Source of the DNA: Shewanella indica
GTDB lineage: Bacteria > Pseudomonadota > Gammaproteobacteria > Enterobacterales > Shewanellaceae
Reading direction: 5' to 3'
NCBI RefSeq assembly: GCF_002836975.1
Contig: NZ_NIJK01000054.1
Span: 124,001-188,000, forward strand
DNA length: 64,000 bases
Positions 28,482 to 38,264 of the stretch are shown in pieces (the stretch's first letter is position 1; every line of letters starts with the position of its first letter). A model generated the notes under the pieces. It was given only the letters and a program-made list of their open reading frames with translations, did not search any database and had not been told where the DNA came from. The position numbers and the translations under genes were made by a program.

Positions 28482-29855
28482 ATGTTTGCAGGTTTTGACT
28501 ATGGCAGTGCCAACTGCGCTATTGGCGTGATGGAGGAGGGCCAGACCCGGCTTTTGCCTCTGGCCGAGGATGGCAACTATATGCCGTCGACCATTTATGC
28601 CATGGAGCGGGAACTCATTTCCGAATCTGTGCTGCAGCGCTTGCCTTTGGCGGCCCAGGCTGATTTCAAACCCAAACGCGCCGCCGAGTTGAGTCGCGCC
28701 AGAATCGCGCGCTTGGAGCTGGATTTACTTGCCAATGAGCAAGCGGTATTCATCGGCAATCAGGCGATTGAAACCTATATGGAGATGCCGGAAGAGGGCT
28801 TCTATGTTCGCTCACCCAAGTCATTCCTTGGCGCTTCGGGCCTGCTCAGCAATCAGATGGCGTTGTTTGAAGATATCGTCACCTTGATGATGCAGGAAAT
28901 TCATACCCGGGCGCAGCAGAGCCTGAAACAGGCGATTTCCCAGGTGGTGATAGGGCGCCCGGTTAACTTTCAGGGCATTGGCGGCGAGCAAAGCAACAAG
29001 CAAGCCGAGGCTATTTTGACCCAAGGGGCCCGGCGCGCCGGGTTCACCGATGTGGCCTTTCTGTATGAGCCTATGGCAGCTGCCCTTGAGTTTGAGTCGA
29101 CACTCACCCGGGAGCAGCGGGTGCTGGTGGTGGATATTGGCGGCGGCACCAGCGACTGCTCGTTTGTGCGCATGGGGCCTGAGCTTAAAGACAAGAAAGA
29201 TCGCAGTGACGACTGCCTGGGCCACAGTGGTCAAAGGGTAGGGGGTAACGATCTGGATATCGCCCTGGCGATGGCCGGTTTTATGCCGCACTTGGGGCTC
29301 GGCAGTGCGCTGATCACAGGCAAGCCTATGCCAAGGCAGCCTTTCTGGAATGCGGTCGCCGTCAACGATGTCAGTGCCCAGCGGGAATTCTCTGCCTTGA
29401 GTAGTCGCAAGTTGATTGAGGAGCTGCAACGGGATGCCAAAGAGCAGGCGAAACTTGCGCGCTTATTGAAGGTGCAAAAAGATCAGCTGGGTTATCGTTT
29501 GGTGCGCAGTGCCGAGCAGCTTAAAATCGCCCTGAGTGACAGTAAGCAAGCCGCTATGGATATAGGTTTTGTCGAAGCGCCCAAACCGCAGCCTTTGATG
29601 GTGAATGTTGATGCCGCCACCTTTGTGGCCGCCATCGATGAATCGCTTGAAACTGTGCACAAGCTCATCACCCAGGCTTTGGCGGAAGGGGGATGTCAGC
29701 CGGATGTCATTTATCTCACAGGTGGCAGCGCCAAGAGCCCGTATATTACCGAGCAGATCCGCGCGCGTTTCCCGGATGTGACTTTGGTCAGTGGCGACCA
29801 CTTCGGCTCTGTGGTGGCCGGCTTGACCCGTTGGGCTGAGCGCCTGTACCGTTAA
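28482..29855 (+). CDS. yegD: Hsp70-family protein YegD
   Basis: A 457-residue actin/Hsp70-fold ATPase lacking the substrate-binding domain of DnaK. Motifs: MFAGFDYGSANCAIGVMEEG (phosphate 1), LVVDIGGGTSDCSFVRMG (phosphate 2), LTGGSAKSPYI (adenosine). Length and the pattern FLYEPMAAALEFE agree with E. coli YegD, a putative chaperone of unknown client. AGGAGG lies just upstream. It is followed by creA after 29 bases, so the two may be co-transcribed. Confidence 0.93.
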   Translation: MFAGFDYGSANCAIGVMEEGQTRLLPLAEDGNYMPSTIYAMERELISESVLQRLPLAAQADFKPKRAAELSRARIARLELDLLANEQAVFIGNQAIETYMEMPEEGFYVRSPKSFLGASGLLSNQMALFEDIVTLMMQEIHTRAQQSLKQAISQVVIGRPVNFQGIGGEQSNKQAEAILTQGARRAGFTDVAFLYEPMAAALEFESTLTREQRVLVVDIGGGTSDCSFVRMGPELKDKKDRSDDCLGHSGQRVGGNDLDIALAMAGFMPHLGLGSALITGKPMPRQPFWNAVAVNDVSAQREFSALSSRKLIEELQRDAKEQAKLARLLKVQKDQLGYRLVRSAEQLKIALSDSKQAAMDIGFVEAPKPQPLMVNVDAATFVAAIDESLETVHKLITQALAEGGCQPDVIYLTGGSAKSPYITEQIRARFPDVTLVSGDHFGSVVAGLTRWAERLYR

Positions 29856-29884
29856 ATTGCACTTTAATTGAAAGAGGATTCTTC

Positions 29885-30373
29885 ATGGCACTGAAAAAAA
29901 CGCCACTCTTGGCCGCCTTGGTTGCTACTGTGGCGACAAGCTTGCTCGCCGGATGTGGCGATGATGTCGGTAAGGTCAGCCTGGGCGTATTCACCACCAA
30001 AGATGTGATCATAGATGCCAAGACAGATCCCAAACTGCCCGGTGTTACTTGCCATATCAGCCGCATAGAGGCCAATTTGGATTTTGCCGATCCATCTGAT
30101 ATGAGTATCAGCTGTCGCCAGACCGGGCCGATAACCAAGGCGCAACTGGCCGGTATCGAACTGGGTAAGAAGGGCGAGATAGTGTTTACCGAGTCCTTGA
30201 GCATCTTGTTCAAAAGCCTCAAGGTGAGGCGTATCTATGACAGTGAACACCAGACACTCCTGTATCTGTCTTATTCCACCAAGGAAACCAACGGCAGTCA
30301 CAAGCACGCCCTGTCCACTGTGCCGCTGTGGGGAACCGACGCTTACGAGCCAAGGTCACAGGCGCTAAACTGA
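29885..30373 (+). CDS. creA: CreA family protein
   Basis: A 162-residue exported protein. The signal ends in LLAGCGDD, a lipobox-like cysteine, so it may be a lipoprotein here. The core PGVTCHISRIEANLDFADPS … ISCRQTGPI is the CreA signature. The family is widespread in proteobacteria and its function is unknown. AGAGGATTCTTC precedes the ATG. The last ten residues are weakly conserved in character. Confidence 0.9.
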   Translation: MALKKTPLLAALVATVATSLLAGCGDDVGKVSLGVFTTKDVIIDAKTDPKLPGVTCHISRIEANLDFADPSDMSISCRQTGPITKAQLAGIELGKKGEIVFTESLSILFKSLKVRRIYDSEHQTLLYLSYSTKETNGSHKHALSTVPLWGTDAYEPRSQALN

Positions 30374-30499
30374 TAATTCCGGGGGCAGATAAGAATCACC
30401 TGGGAATAGGCTTATTCTTCTTTTTCATTGCATTGTCATACACAGAGGCGGTGATGGTTAGAAGGAGACTTAGTCTGTTCCTTGTTCAGCTAGTCTGAA

Positions 30500-30919
30500 T
30501 TAATTAGAGTCAAGGATATCAGCCCTTTGATTCTGCTTTATGCCTCGCCATAGCAGCTGACCACCGAGTATCAGCACCAACATAATCACGGGCCCACCGA
30601 CAGCATAATCGTTCAAGGCGATCATCGGCGGTAACTGGGCCGTGTCTTGGTATGATGCATCGGAAACTATGATCAGAAGCGCCAAACCTGCTGCCGCCAA
30701 CAAGGCGATACCGCTTGAGCGGCGCCAGTTACGGCGGCGGTTGAGAAAACCGGCGAGGGTGAGACTAACAGCCGCCAGCAAGGCACCAAAGATAACCATA
30801 AAGTATTTTGCCGGTTGTTGCTCCGGCAGGCTCTGGAAGGCACCAAAAATACAGACATAAGCCGAAAATGCGCCAACCAGCAGTAATAGGTGAGCAAACA
30901 GTAAACGTAGCAGTGACAT
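30500..30919 (-). CDS. Four-helix membrane protein, unknown function
   Basis: A 139-residue inner-membrane protein. Four hydrophobic segments are visible: about 4-28 (LLFAHLLLLVGAFSAYVCIF), 39-58, 70-88 and 107-124, with a basic loop NRRRNWRR between the second and third. No family is recognised; homologues in related species are likely to be annotated as hypothetical membrane proteins. The region 30374-30499 in front of its stop contains no gene. Confidence 0.65.
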   Translation of the reverse strand: MSLLRLLFAHLLLLVGAFSAYVCIFGAFQSLPEQQPAKYFMVIFGALLAAVSLTLAGFLNRRRNWRRSSGIALLAAAGLALLIIVSDASYQDTAQLPPMIALNDYAVGGPVIMLVLILGGQLLWRGIKQNQRADILDSN

Positions 30920-31046
30920 ACGGGTCCTTGTTGTCTTTGGAAAAGTTGATTTCAGAGCTAGGTGCCGTATCCGCGGTGTGGCTCAGCAAAGCGCGTAGGG
31001 CTTATAAGGTTTTGCAAATCAAACCTTCAAAAAGAGATTAAAACAT

Positions 31047-31075
31047 AAAAAAAAGCCCGCTTGAAACAAGCGGGC
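31047..31075 (-). terminator. Rho-independent terminator (minus strand)
   Basis: GCCCGCTTG (31063-31055 read on minus after its partner CAAGCGGGC complement) forms a perfect 9-bp stem with a 3-base loop, followed on the minus strand by eight T residues (31054-31047). It ends the candidate small RNA. Confidence 0.88.
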
Positions 31076-31268
31076 CGCAAAAAATAAAATCATTGCAATC
31101 AACAAATTGAAGGAAGGAAGTCAAGCATAAGAACCAGGGAAAACTGCCATGAAAGCTACACAACAGTTTTAAAGTTCTTGGTTTTCATATTTACCGGGGT
31201 AAATACTTCCTGAAAACGAGGCATATTTTAGTGACAGAATGTGTCAGCAACAAGCGAGAAAAACTACG
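31047..31268 (-). ncRNA. Candidate small RNA with three hairpins and a rho-independent terminator
   Basis: In the gap between 30919 and 31559 the minus strand ends in a textbook terminator (next entry) although no minus-strand gene lies upstream of it. Reading 5' to 3' on the minus strand: a hairpin TGACA/TGTCA (31246-31232), a bulged double stem (GTTTTCA … TGAAAAC enclosing TATTTACC/GGTAAATA, 31217-31181), a long stem-loop with AAGAAC/GTTCTT and AAAACTG/CAGTTTT (31179-31129), then a single-stranded CTTCCTTCCTTC stretch (31120-31109) complementary to Shine-Dalgarno sequences, and the terminator. A near-consensus CRP site lies about 40 bases before the proposed start (near 31265-31270). Start is inferred, not observed. 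It may correspond to a known but here unrecognised sRNA family. Confidence 0.6.
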
Positions 31269-31299
31269 TCATGAGATAAATAAAACTAATGTCACAAAG

Positions 31300-31313
31300 G
31301 TGATGTAAATCAC
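31300..31313. promoter_or_regulatory. Putative CRP-cAMP binding site
   Basis: GTGATGTAAATCAC matches the CRP consensus TGTGA-N6-TCACA except for the outermost bases. It is placed to act on the minus-strand RNA (about -40) or on the prolyl oligopeptidase gene to the right. Confidence 0.55.
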
Positions 31314-31558
31314 GTAAATGCAGTTATAGCCCGTGTTTCGCTTCTTTACTCAATGTGGCTGCATAAATCTGCAATTTATATAATTAATCCTTGTTGCCGT
31401 TTTATTAACATTTGTCATTGTTCAATCCTTGCACAGATTGTCATTTGACGATTGTGTCGGTTTTTTTTGCTTGTATAGTACTTTGCAAGTCGCTGCGTTT
31501 GCATTTTTTGCTAAAACGCCGCTGTACGCCTCTTTATTTAGTCGGACAGGAAGTTTCC

Positions 31559-33736
31559 ATGACAATAACTACAAAATTGGCTCGCCCTATGCTGTTGGCT
31601 GTAGGCTTGAGCCTGGCGCTCGGCGCCTGCCAGAGCACAGATACCCCAAATGGCCAGAGTTCGCTGGCTGCTGTTAAATCCCAGTATCCGGCGACCCGCG
31701 CCGAAGTGCTGGTTGAAAACATTCACGGTGTTCAGGTTGCCGATCCTTATCGCCACCTGGAAGAAAGCACCCCGGAAACAGAAGCCTGGGTTAAGGCTCA
31801 GCAAGCTTTTGGACAGGAATATCTGTCGGCTATCCCCAACAAACAGGCGGTAGTCGACAGGATCACCACCCTGTGGAACTACGAAAAAATCTCTGCCCCT
31901 TTTGAAAAGGGTGACAACACCTTCTACTACCGCAATGACGGCCTGCAGGCCCAGTCAGTGCTCTATGTTAAAGACAAGCAGGGGAATGAGAAGGTGTTGC
32001 TGGATCCCAACGCCTTCTCCGACAAGGGCACAGTTGCCCTGTCAGGTGTGTCAGTGAGTGACGATGGCAAGGTGCTGGCCTATGGTGTCTCTGAGTCCGG
32101 CTCCGACTGGCAACAGTGGCAGTTTATGGATATTGCCAGCGGCAAGCTGCTCAGCGACAAACTGGAGTGGATCAAATTCTCCTCTGCCGTGTGGGATCAC
32201 GCCAATGAAGGCGTATTCTATGCCCGTTATGATGCCCCGGCCGGCGGAGACAAGATGGCCGATGTCAACTTCAACCAAAAGGTTTACTACCATAAGCTGG
32301 GCACAGATCAGAGCCAGGACAAGCTGGTTTATGAAAGACCGCAAAACAAGGACTGGGGCTTTGGTATTGGAGTCTCTGAAGACGGTGACTATCTGTTGCT
32401 GTCCATCTCCCAGGGAACCGACAGCCGCAACCGCTTCTTCTATAAGTCACTCAAAGATCCAAAAGCGGAAGTGGTCGAGCTGATTTCCGAGTTGGAAGCC
32501 GAGTACAGCTTTATCGGTAACGACAAGTCAGTGTTCTACTTCAAGACAGATCTCGATGCCCCCAACGGCAAAGTGATTGCGATAGATTTGCGCCACCCGG
32601 CCAAAAAAGACTGGAAGACAGTGATCCCTGAGACAAAGGACCCTATCGCCAGTGTTGGTATCATCAATGATCACCTGGTGGTGAGCTCACTGCATGACGT
32701 GCTGGGGCAGCTGTCCATCTACTCCATGGGCGGCGTCAAGCGCCAGGACGTGACTCTGCCGGGTAAAGGCAAGATTGCCGGCCCATACGGCAAACGCAGT
32801 AAAGACTACTTCTATTACACCTTCAACAGCTATGTGCAGCCGCAGACCACCTATAAGTTTGACTTCAAGACAGGTGAGTCCGAGCTGTACCAGAGCCCTA
32901 AAATCGCCTTTAATCCGGATGATTACGTATCCGAGCAGGTGTTCTACACCAGCAAGGACGGTACCAAGGTGCCCATGATGCTGTCCTACAAGAAAGGGCT
33001 GAAGAAAGACGGCACCAACCCGACACTCCTGTACGCCTATGGTGGTTTTGCCATCTCCATGACCCCAAGGTTCAGCCCGGCCAATATCGCCTGGTTGGAT
33101 ATGGGCGGCATCTATGCTGTGCCCAGCCTGCGTGGCGGCGCCGAATATGGTGAGAGCTGGCACCAGGCAGGTATGTTCGACAAGAAGCAAAATGTGTTTG
33201 ATGACTATTTTGCCGCTGCCGAATACCTGCTGGATCAGGGCTATACCAATAAGAGCAAACTTGGCGCCTATGGCCGCAGTAACGGTGGCCTGTTGATGGG
33301 GGCCGCCGTAACCCAAAGACCGGATCTGTTTGCTGCCGTACTGCCCGCCGTAGGGGTACTGGATATGCTCAGATTCCACAAGTTCACCATAGGCTGGGCC
33401 TGGACCAGTGAATATGGCAGTGCCGACAATGCCGAGCAGTTCCCGGCGCTGCTGGCTTACTCGCCATATCACAACGTCAAGTCTCAGGCTTATCCTGCGA
33501 CTATGGTGATGACAGCCGATCATGATGACAGGGTGGTGCCGCTGCACAGCTTCAAGTTTGCCGCCATGATGCAGGCCAAGCAGCAGGGGGATCAGCCGGT
33601 TATCATGCGTATCGAGTCCAATGCCGGTCACGGCGCAGGTAAACCCACGGCGATGAAGATAGATGAAGCGGCGGATATCTTCACCTTCCTGTGGCACAAC
33701 TTTGGCTTGACCCTGCCGAGTAAAATCGACGGTTAA
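31559..33736 (+). CDS. Prolyl oligopeptidase family serine peptidase (S9A), lipoprotein
   Basis: A 725-residue enzyme cutting short peptides after proline. Signal peptide with lipobox LGAC at about residue 22, so it is membrane anchored facing the periplasm. The N-terminal beta-propeller region (about 50-440) is followed by the alpha/beta hydrolase domain: catalytic Ser in YGRSNGGLLMGA, Asp in TADHDDRVVPLHSFKF, His in SNAGHGAGKPT; the family signature YAYGGFAISM and the RGGAEYGE block are intact. The longer frame from 31412 lacks a signal and is rejected; AGGAAG precedes the ATG at 31559. Confidence 0.93.
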   Translation: MTITTKLARPMLLAVGLSLALGACQSTDTPNGQSSLAAVKSQYPATRAEVLVENIHGVQVADPYRHLEESTPETEAWVKAQQAFGQEYLSAIPNKQAVVDRITTLWNYEKISAPFEKGDNTFYYRNDGLQAQSVLYVKDKQGNEKVLLDPNAFSDKGTVALSGVSVSDDGKVLAYGVSESGSDWQQWQFMDIASGKLLSDKLEWIKFSSAVWDHANEGVFYARYDAPAGGDKMADVNFNQKVYYHKLGTDQSQDKLVYERPQNKDWGFGIGVSEDGDYLLLSISQGTDSRNRFFYKSLKDPKAEVVELISELEAEYSFIGNDKSVFYFKTDLDAPNGKVIAIDLRHPAKKDWKTVIPETKDPIASVGIINDHLVVSSLHDVLGQLSIYSMGGVKRQDVTLPGKGKIAGPYGKRSKDYFYYTFNSYVQPQTTYKFDFKTGESELYQSPKIAFNPDDYVSEQVFYTSKDGTKVPMMLSYKKGLKKDGTNPTLLYAYGGFAISMTPRFSPANIAWLDMGGIYAVPSLRGGAEYGESWHQAGMFDKKQNVFDDYFAAAEYLLDQGYTNKSKLGAYGRSNGGLLMGAAVTQRPDLFAAVLPAVGVLDMLRFHKFTIGWAWTSEYGSADNAEQFPALLAYSPYHNVKSQAYPATMVMTADHDDRVVPLHSFKFAAMMQAKQQGDQPVIMRIESNAGHGAGKPTAMKIDEAADIFTFLWHNFGLTLPSKIDG

Positions 33737-33765
33737 GCTTAAGTTAAGCCTTGAAAAAATAAACT

Positions 33766-33791
33766 GGGGCCTGCGGGCCCCTTTGCTTTTT
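33766..33791 (+). terminator. Rho-independent terminator
   Basis: GGGGCC-TGCG-GGCCCC followed by TTTGCTTTTT, 30 bases after the prolyl oligopeptidase stop. Confidence 0.85.
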
Positions 33792-33864
33792 CCGCCATTC
33801 ACAAGCGGATTGTGGATAAGGTATAGTAGGCCTCACTTTTGGCGCATTAAAAGCAAGTGGAAGC

Positions 33865-34266
33865 ATGTTTCGTTGGCCTATCACTGTCTATTATGAAGAC
33901 ACAGACGCGGGTGGGGTGGTTTACCATTCCAACTATTTGAAATTTTTTGAAAGAGCCCGAAGTGAGTGGCTCAGATCTATGTCGGTGAGCCAAACCGCTC
34001 TGTTGCAGCAGGATATCGCCTTTGTGGTACGCCGCGCCGAGTTGGATTTCTGCAAGGCGGCGCGATTTGAGCAGAACCTTTGGGTGGAAACCCGTGTCTC
34101 AGAAGTGAAGCGGGCATCTTTGGTGTTTGAACAGCGCCTGGTAGATGCCGAGGGTGAGTGTTATTGCGCGGCCAGCATTCTGGTTGCCTGTATTTCACTC
34201 GAGCGCATGCGGCCACTGGCCATTCCCCAACACATATTGCAGGAGTTTAAAAAAGGTGGAAGCTGA
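33865..34266 (+). CDS. ybgC: Tol-Pal system-associated acyl-CoA thioesterase
   Basis: A 133-residue hot-dog-fold thioesterase. The 4-hydroxybenzoyl-CoA-thioesterase signature [24 protein letters not shown] contains the catalytic Asp. It hydrolyses short acyl-CoAs or acyl-ACP and is linked to phospholipid metabolism at the inner membrane. First gene of the conserved ybgC-tolQRAB-pal-cpoB order; its end overlaps tolQ by 11 bases. Confidence 0.95.
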   Translation: MFRWPITVYYEDTDAGGVVYHSNYLKFFERARSEWLRSMSVSQTALLQQDIAFVVRRAELDFCKAARFEQNLWVETRVSEVKRASLVFEQRLVDAEGECYCAASILVACISLERMRPLAIPQHILQEFKKGGS

Positions 34267-34945
34267 GATTTCGTTTATTGGATTGTTCATGCAGGCCAGT
34301 TTGTTGGTAAAACTGGTGATGCTCACCTTATTGTCTCTGTCTATCGCGTCCTGGGCTGTGATTATCCAGAGGCGCAAACTCCTGAAAGCGGCCAGGCAAA
34401 ATGCCGAACGCTTCGAAGAGAAGTTTTGGTCCGGTGTGGATCTCAATCGTTTGTACCAGGAGCTGTCGGCCCGCCAGGAAAGCAACTCAGGGCTTGAGTC
34501 CATGTTTGTATCCGGCTTCAAGGAATACGCCCGCCTGTCGAAACTGAACGGCCGGGTGCCAGAAGCCATTATGGATGGCAGCTACCGCGCCATGCGGATC
34601 TCTCTCTCCAAAGAGTTGGATAAGCTGGAAACCCATCTGCCACTCTTGGCAACCATAGGCTCTACCAGTCCCTATATCGGCCTGTTTGGGACAGTTTGGG
34701 GGATCATGAACTCCTTTATCGCCTTGGGCGCGGTTGAAAATGCCACTCTGGCCATGGTGGCACCGGGTATTGCCGAAGCGCTTATTGCTACCGCCATGGG
34801 CCTGTTCGCCGCCATTCCTGCGGTTATCGCCTACAACAGATTCTCTACTCAGGTGGAAAAGGTCGAGTCTTCCTACGCCAACTTTATGGAAGAGTTCTCC
34901 GGCATATTGCACCGTCAGGCATACAGCGATAAGGAAGCCGTATGA
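34256..34945 (+). CDS. tolQ: TolQ, Tol-Pal proton-channel subunit
   Basis: A 229-residue inner-membrane protein with three helices (N-terminal [20 protein letters not shown]; the others around [20 protein letters not shown] and [20 protein letters not shown]). With TolR it uses the proton-motive force to energise TolA. The start is a GTG at 34256, inside the end of ybgC: the residue count up to ASLLVKL then agrees with E. coli TolQ, and AGGAG lies upstream. A longer frame from 34145 is an artefact, and the first internal ATG (34289) would truncate the conserved N-terminus. Confidence 0.94.
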   Translation: MEAEISFIGLFMQASLLVKLVMLTLLSLSIASWAVIIQRRKLLKAARQNAERFEEKFWSGVDLNRLYQELSARQESNSGLESMFVSGFKEYARLSKLNGRVPEAIMDGSYRAMRISLSKELDKLETHLPLLATIGSTSPYIGLFGTVWGIMNSFIALGAVENATLAMVAPGIAEALIATAMGLFAAIPAVIAYNRFSTQVEKVESSYANFMEEFSGILHRQAYSDKEAV

Positions 34946-35379
34946 TGCAGGGATATCAGCGCAAGCGGCGTCGCCCCGTCGCTGAAATCAATGTGGTGCC
35001 CTATATCGACGTGATGTTGGTGCTGTTGATCATCTTTATGGTGACGGCGCCGATTGTGACTCAAGGGGTGAAGGTGGACTTGCCTCAGGGGGAGGCCGAA
35101 CCGCTGCCCGCCGACAGCAAGCCGCCTGTGGTGGCCTCTATCAATGCCGAGGGTGAGTATTTTCTCGACTTGGGTGGCTCACCCAATAATGAGGTGCTGG
35201 ATCTGGAAGAGATCAGCACCCGGGTCAGCGCCATCATCAAGATGGAGCCGGATCGCCCCGTGGTGGTCAAGGGCGATCGCGCCATTCCCTACGAACGGGT
35301 AATCCAACTGATGGTGTCGCTGCAACATGCCGGCGTGCCTTCGGTCGGTTTGATGACAGATTCGCCAGAGGAGAAGTAA
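34942..35379 (+). CDS. tolR: TolR, Tol-Pal motor subunit
   Basis: A 145-residue ExbD/TolR protein. One membrane helix ([19 protein letters not shown], about 23-41) carries the conserved Asp that conducts protons; the periplasmic domain ends with [20 protein letters not shown]. The ATG overlaps the tolQ stop (ATGA-type overlap), with a second ATG directly following. Confidence 0.95.
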   Translation: MMQGYQRKRRRPVAEINVVPYIDVMLVLLIIFMVTAPIVTQGVKVDLPQGEAEPLPADSKPPVVASINAEGEYFLDLGGSPNNEVLDLEEISTRVSAIIKMEPDRPVVVKGDRAIPYERVIQLMVSLQHAGVPSVGLMTDSPEEK

Positions 35380-36339
35380 GTGGCTGGGAAATCTGATTTT
35401 ACTGTCCCCTTTATCATCTCAGCTGTGCTGCATATTGGGGTTATTGCGATTCTGGCCATGGGTGTGGACTTTCAGGACAAACCCAAATTGCCGACACCAC
35501 AGGCCCAGTCTGCGCCTGTGCAGGCCGTGGTGGTCGATCAGCAGAAAGTGGATGACTATGTCCAGAAGCTGAAACAGGACAAGGCCGACGCCGAGCGCCG
35601 CGAGCGCGAACGGCAGCAGGAACTGGATCGCCAGGCCAATGAGGCCAAAAAGGCCCGCGAGCAGGAGCAGGAACGGATCCGCAAACTGGAAGCCGAGCGC
35701 AAGCAAAAAGAACTGGAGACCCAGAAAGCTGCCGACGCTGCCAAAGTTGCCAAGCTGAAAGAGCAGCAGGAGAAAGAAAAGGCCCAGAAAGCCGAGGCCG
35801 AGCGTAAGGCCAAGGAGCAGCAGCGTAAGGAAGCCGAAGAGGCCGCTCTTAAGGCAGAGCAGAAACGCAAGGCTGAAGAAGCTGCCGCCAAAAAAGCGGA
35901 AGATGAGCGCAAACGCAAAGAAGCTGAACGTAAGGCCAAAGAGGAAGCCGAGCGTAAACGCAAGGCCGAGGAAGAGGCCCGTCGCCGTCAGGAGCAGGAG
36001 TTGGCCGATGCGCTGGCCGCCGAGCAAGCCGCTTTGTCGGCGACTCGCAATCGTCAGGTTATGAGTGAAGTCGACCGTTATCGAGCGATGATCACCGCCA
36101 CTATTCAGCGCAATCTGGTAGTGGACGAGTCGATGCGCGGCAGAGTCTGTAAGGTCAAGGTGCGTCTGGCCAAAGATGGCTTTGTTACCAACAGCCAGAT
36201 CATCGAAGGGGATCCTGTGGTGTGTCGCGCCGCCAAGGCCGCCATCAATAAAGCCGGGCGTTTGCCGGTTTCCCAGGAGCCCGATGTGTATCAGCTGATG
36301 AAAGAGATTAATTTAGAAGTTAGACCGGAATTCAACTAA
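35380..36339 (+). CDS. tolA: TolA, envelope-spanning protein
   Basis: A 319-residue protein linking the TolQR motor to TolB-Pal. N-terminal membrane anchor (FTVPFIISAVLHIGVIAILA), a long Lys/Glu/Ala/Arg-rich alpha-helical stalk (about 60-215), and the C-terminal globular domain with the conserved Cys pair in GRVCKVKVRLAK … DPVVCRAAKAA. GTG start immediately after the tolR stop, with GAGGAG upstream. It is shorter than E. coli TolA because of the stalk, which varies among species. Confidence 0.95.
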   Translation: MAGKSDFTVPFIISAVLHIGVIAILAMGVDFQDKPKLPTPQAQSAPVQAVVVDQQKVDDYVQKLKQDKADAERRERERQQELDRQANEAKKAREQEQERIRKLEAERKQKELETQKAADAAKVAKLKEQQEKEKAQKAEAERKAKEQQRKEAEEAALKAEQKRKAEEAAAKKAEDERKRKEAERKAKEEAERKRKAEEEARRRQEQELADALAAEQAALSATRNRQVMSEVDRYRAMITATIQRNLVVDESMRGRVCKVKVRLAKDGFVTNSQIIEGDPVVCRAAKAAINKAGRLPVSQEPDVYQLMKEINLEVRPEFN

Positions 36340-36348
36340 GGGAGCCCC

Positions 36349-37674
36349 ATGAAACGAATTGCCAAGAGTCTTATCTGTTTGCTGGCCGTGCTGGTGCTGC
36401 CGGCCAAGGCGGCACTGGATATAGTGATCACCGAAGGGGTGGACGCCGCGCGTCCCATTGCCGTGGTGCCATTTGTTTGGCAGGGCGCCGGGCCGGCCCC
36501 AGAGTCGATTTCGGATGTAGTGATGTCCGATTTGACCCGCAGCGGTACTTTCAAGCCATTGGATGAATTGTCACTGGGTCAGCGTGCCATCAGCAAGATG
36601 GACGAGTTCAATGCCGCCGCCTGGAAAAATGTTTCTGCCGAAGCCGTGGTGATGGGCTATGTGAAACCCTATGGCGCCGGTAAGTATCTGGTGAGCTTTG
36701 ACCTGGTGGACTTGGTCAAGGCGCAGATGCAGTCCGGTGGCCCTCAGTCCCGCAGCGAACTCTTGCTGGATAGCCGCGAAACCGTTATCAGCGAAGCGCA
36801 ATTTCGCCAGTATGCTCACAGGATCAGTGACATAGTTTATGAGAAACTGACCGGGATCCGCGGTGCCTTCCTGACTCGTATCGCCTATGTGGTGGTCAAT
36901 CACCAGGAGAAAAACCCTTACCGCCTGATGATTGCCGACTACGATGGCTACAACGAACAGATGCTGCTGCGCTCGCCTGAGCCTTTGATGTCTCCGGCCT
37001 GGTCTCCGGACGGGCGTAAGCTGGCCTATGTCAGTTTCGAAAACAAAAAGGCCGAAGTGTTTGTCCAGGATATCTACAGTCAGAGCCGCACCAAGGTTAC
37101 CAGTTTTCCCGGTATCAACGGCTCGCCAAGCTTTTCGCCCGATGGGACTAAGCTGGCGCTGACTCTGTCCCGCGACGGTCAACCTGAGGTCTATGTAGTA
37201 GAGATTGCCACAGGCGCGCTCAAGCGGATCACCAACCACTATGCCATTGATACTGAAGCCACTTGGTTCCCCGATGGCAAGTCGCTGCTGTTCACCTCCG
37301 AGCGGGGTGGCAGGCCCCAGCTATATCAGGTAGAGTTGGCCTCAGGCAAGGTGACCCGCCTGACATTTGAAGGCGAGTGGAACCTGGGGGGGACTGTGAC
37401 CCCTGATGGCCGCAGTATGATTTTCGTCAACAGAACCAACGGCAAATACAATATTGCCCGTATGGATCTGCAGACGCGTTTTATGCAGGTGTTGACCTCA
37501 ACCCGGCTCGATGAATCACCCAGCGTTGCCCCTAACGGCACCATGGTGATTTATGGCACCACCTATAACGGCAAGCAGGTGCTGGCAGCGGTATCTGTCG
37601 ATGGCCGTTTCAAGGCGCGGTTGCCAGTGGGGCAGGGTGAGGTGAAATCACCCGCTTGGTCACCGTTTCTATAA
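36349..37674 (+). CDS. tolB: TolB, periplasmic Tol-Pal protein
   Basis: A 441-residue periplasmic protein. Signal peptide [22 protein letters not shown]-terminal alpha/beta domain (about 25-165, [23 protein letters not shown]) and a six-bladed WD-like beta-propeller with repeated [26 protein letters not shown] and [14 protein letters not shown] motifs. It binds Pal and is released by TolA during outer-membrane constriction at division. Confidence 0.96.
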   Translation: MKRIAKSLICLLAVLVLPAKAALDIVITEGVDAARPIAVVPFVWQGAGPAPESISDVVMSDLTRSGTFKPLDELSLGQRAISKMDEFNAAAWKNVSAEAVVMGYVKPYGAGKYLVSFDLVDLVKAQMQSGGPQSRSELLLDSRETVISEAQFRQYAHRISDIVYEKLTGIRGAFLTRIAYVVVNHQEKNPYRLMIADYDGYNEQMLLRSPEPLMSPAWSPDGRKLAYVSFENKKAEVFVQDIYSQSRTKVTSFPGINGSPSFSPDGTKLALTLSRDGQPEVYVVEIATGALKRITNHYAIDTEATWFPDGKSLLFTSERGGRPQLYQVELASGKVTRLTFEGEWNLGGTVTPDGRSMIFVNRTNGKYNIARMDLQTRFMQVLTSTRLDESPSVAPNGTMVIYGTTYNGKQVLAAVSVDGRFKARLPVGQGEVKSPAWSPFL

Positions 37675-37695
37675 CTTATATTTCAGAAGGATAAC

Positions 37696-38238
37696 ATGAT
37701 GGATCTCAACAAGTTGTTTAAGGCAATCGTAATCGCTGCGCCATTACTGGCTCTGGGTGCCTGTAGCTCAACTTCAGAATCAGAAACGGACGCCAGCGGT
37801 TCGACAACTTCCGGTAGCGAGTACGGCAACGGTGCCGGCGGCGTGGAAATCGGTGGCGCCAATCCGGTGCTGAGCCCGGAAGAGCAGCAGCGCCTCAAGT
37901 TCCAGGAACTGCGTAAAGAACACATCATCTACTTTGATTTTGACCGCAGTGAAGTGCAGACAGAATTTGCTGAAATTCTGGAAGCCCACGGTACTTATCT
38001 GGTTGAACATCCTAACGTACGCGTGTTGATCGAAGGCCACGCCGACGAGCGTGGAACGCCTGAGTACAACATAGCTCTGGGTGAGCGCCGCGCCAAGGCT
38101 GTAGCCAAGTACCTGCAGGGTATGGGGGTACTGCCAAGCCAGATGAGCATTGTCAGCTATGGTGAAGAGAAGCCTCTGGATATGAGCCACACAGACGAAG
38201 GTTTTGCCAAGAACCGTCGCGCTGTGCTGGTGTATTGA
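37696..38238 (+). CDS. pal: Pal, peptidoglycan-associated lipoprotein
   Basis: A 180-residue outer-membrane lipoprotein: lipobox LGAC (about residue 22-25), Ser/Thr-rich linker, then the OmpA-C domain with IYFDFDRSEVQTEF and IEGHADERGTPEYNIALGER, which binds the diaminopimelate of peptidoglycan. Two successive ATGs could be the start; AGAAGGATAAC favours the first. Confidence 0.96.
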   Translation: MMDLNKLFKAIVIAAPLLALGACSSTSESETDASGSTTSGSEYGNGAGGVEIGGANPVLSPEEQQRLKFQELRKEHIIYFDFDRSEVQTEFAEILEAHGTYLVEHPNVRVLIEGHADERGTPEYNIALGERRAKAVAKYLQGMGVLPSQMSIVSYGEEKPLDMSHTDEGFAKNRRAVLVY

Positions 38239-38264
38239 TCCCGGCATTAGAGGGACATTGAAGA

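Noticed and set aside
28174-28530. 118-residue ORF before yegD
   Set aside because: It overlaps the dispersed repeat and the yegD start in another frame and resembles the extension at 15.8 kb.
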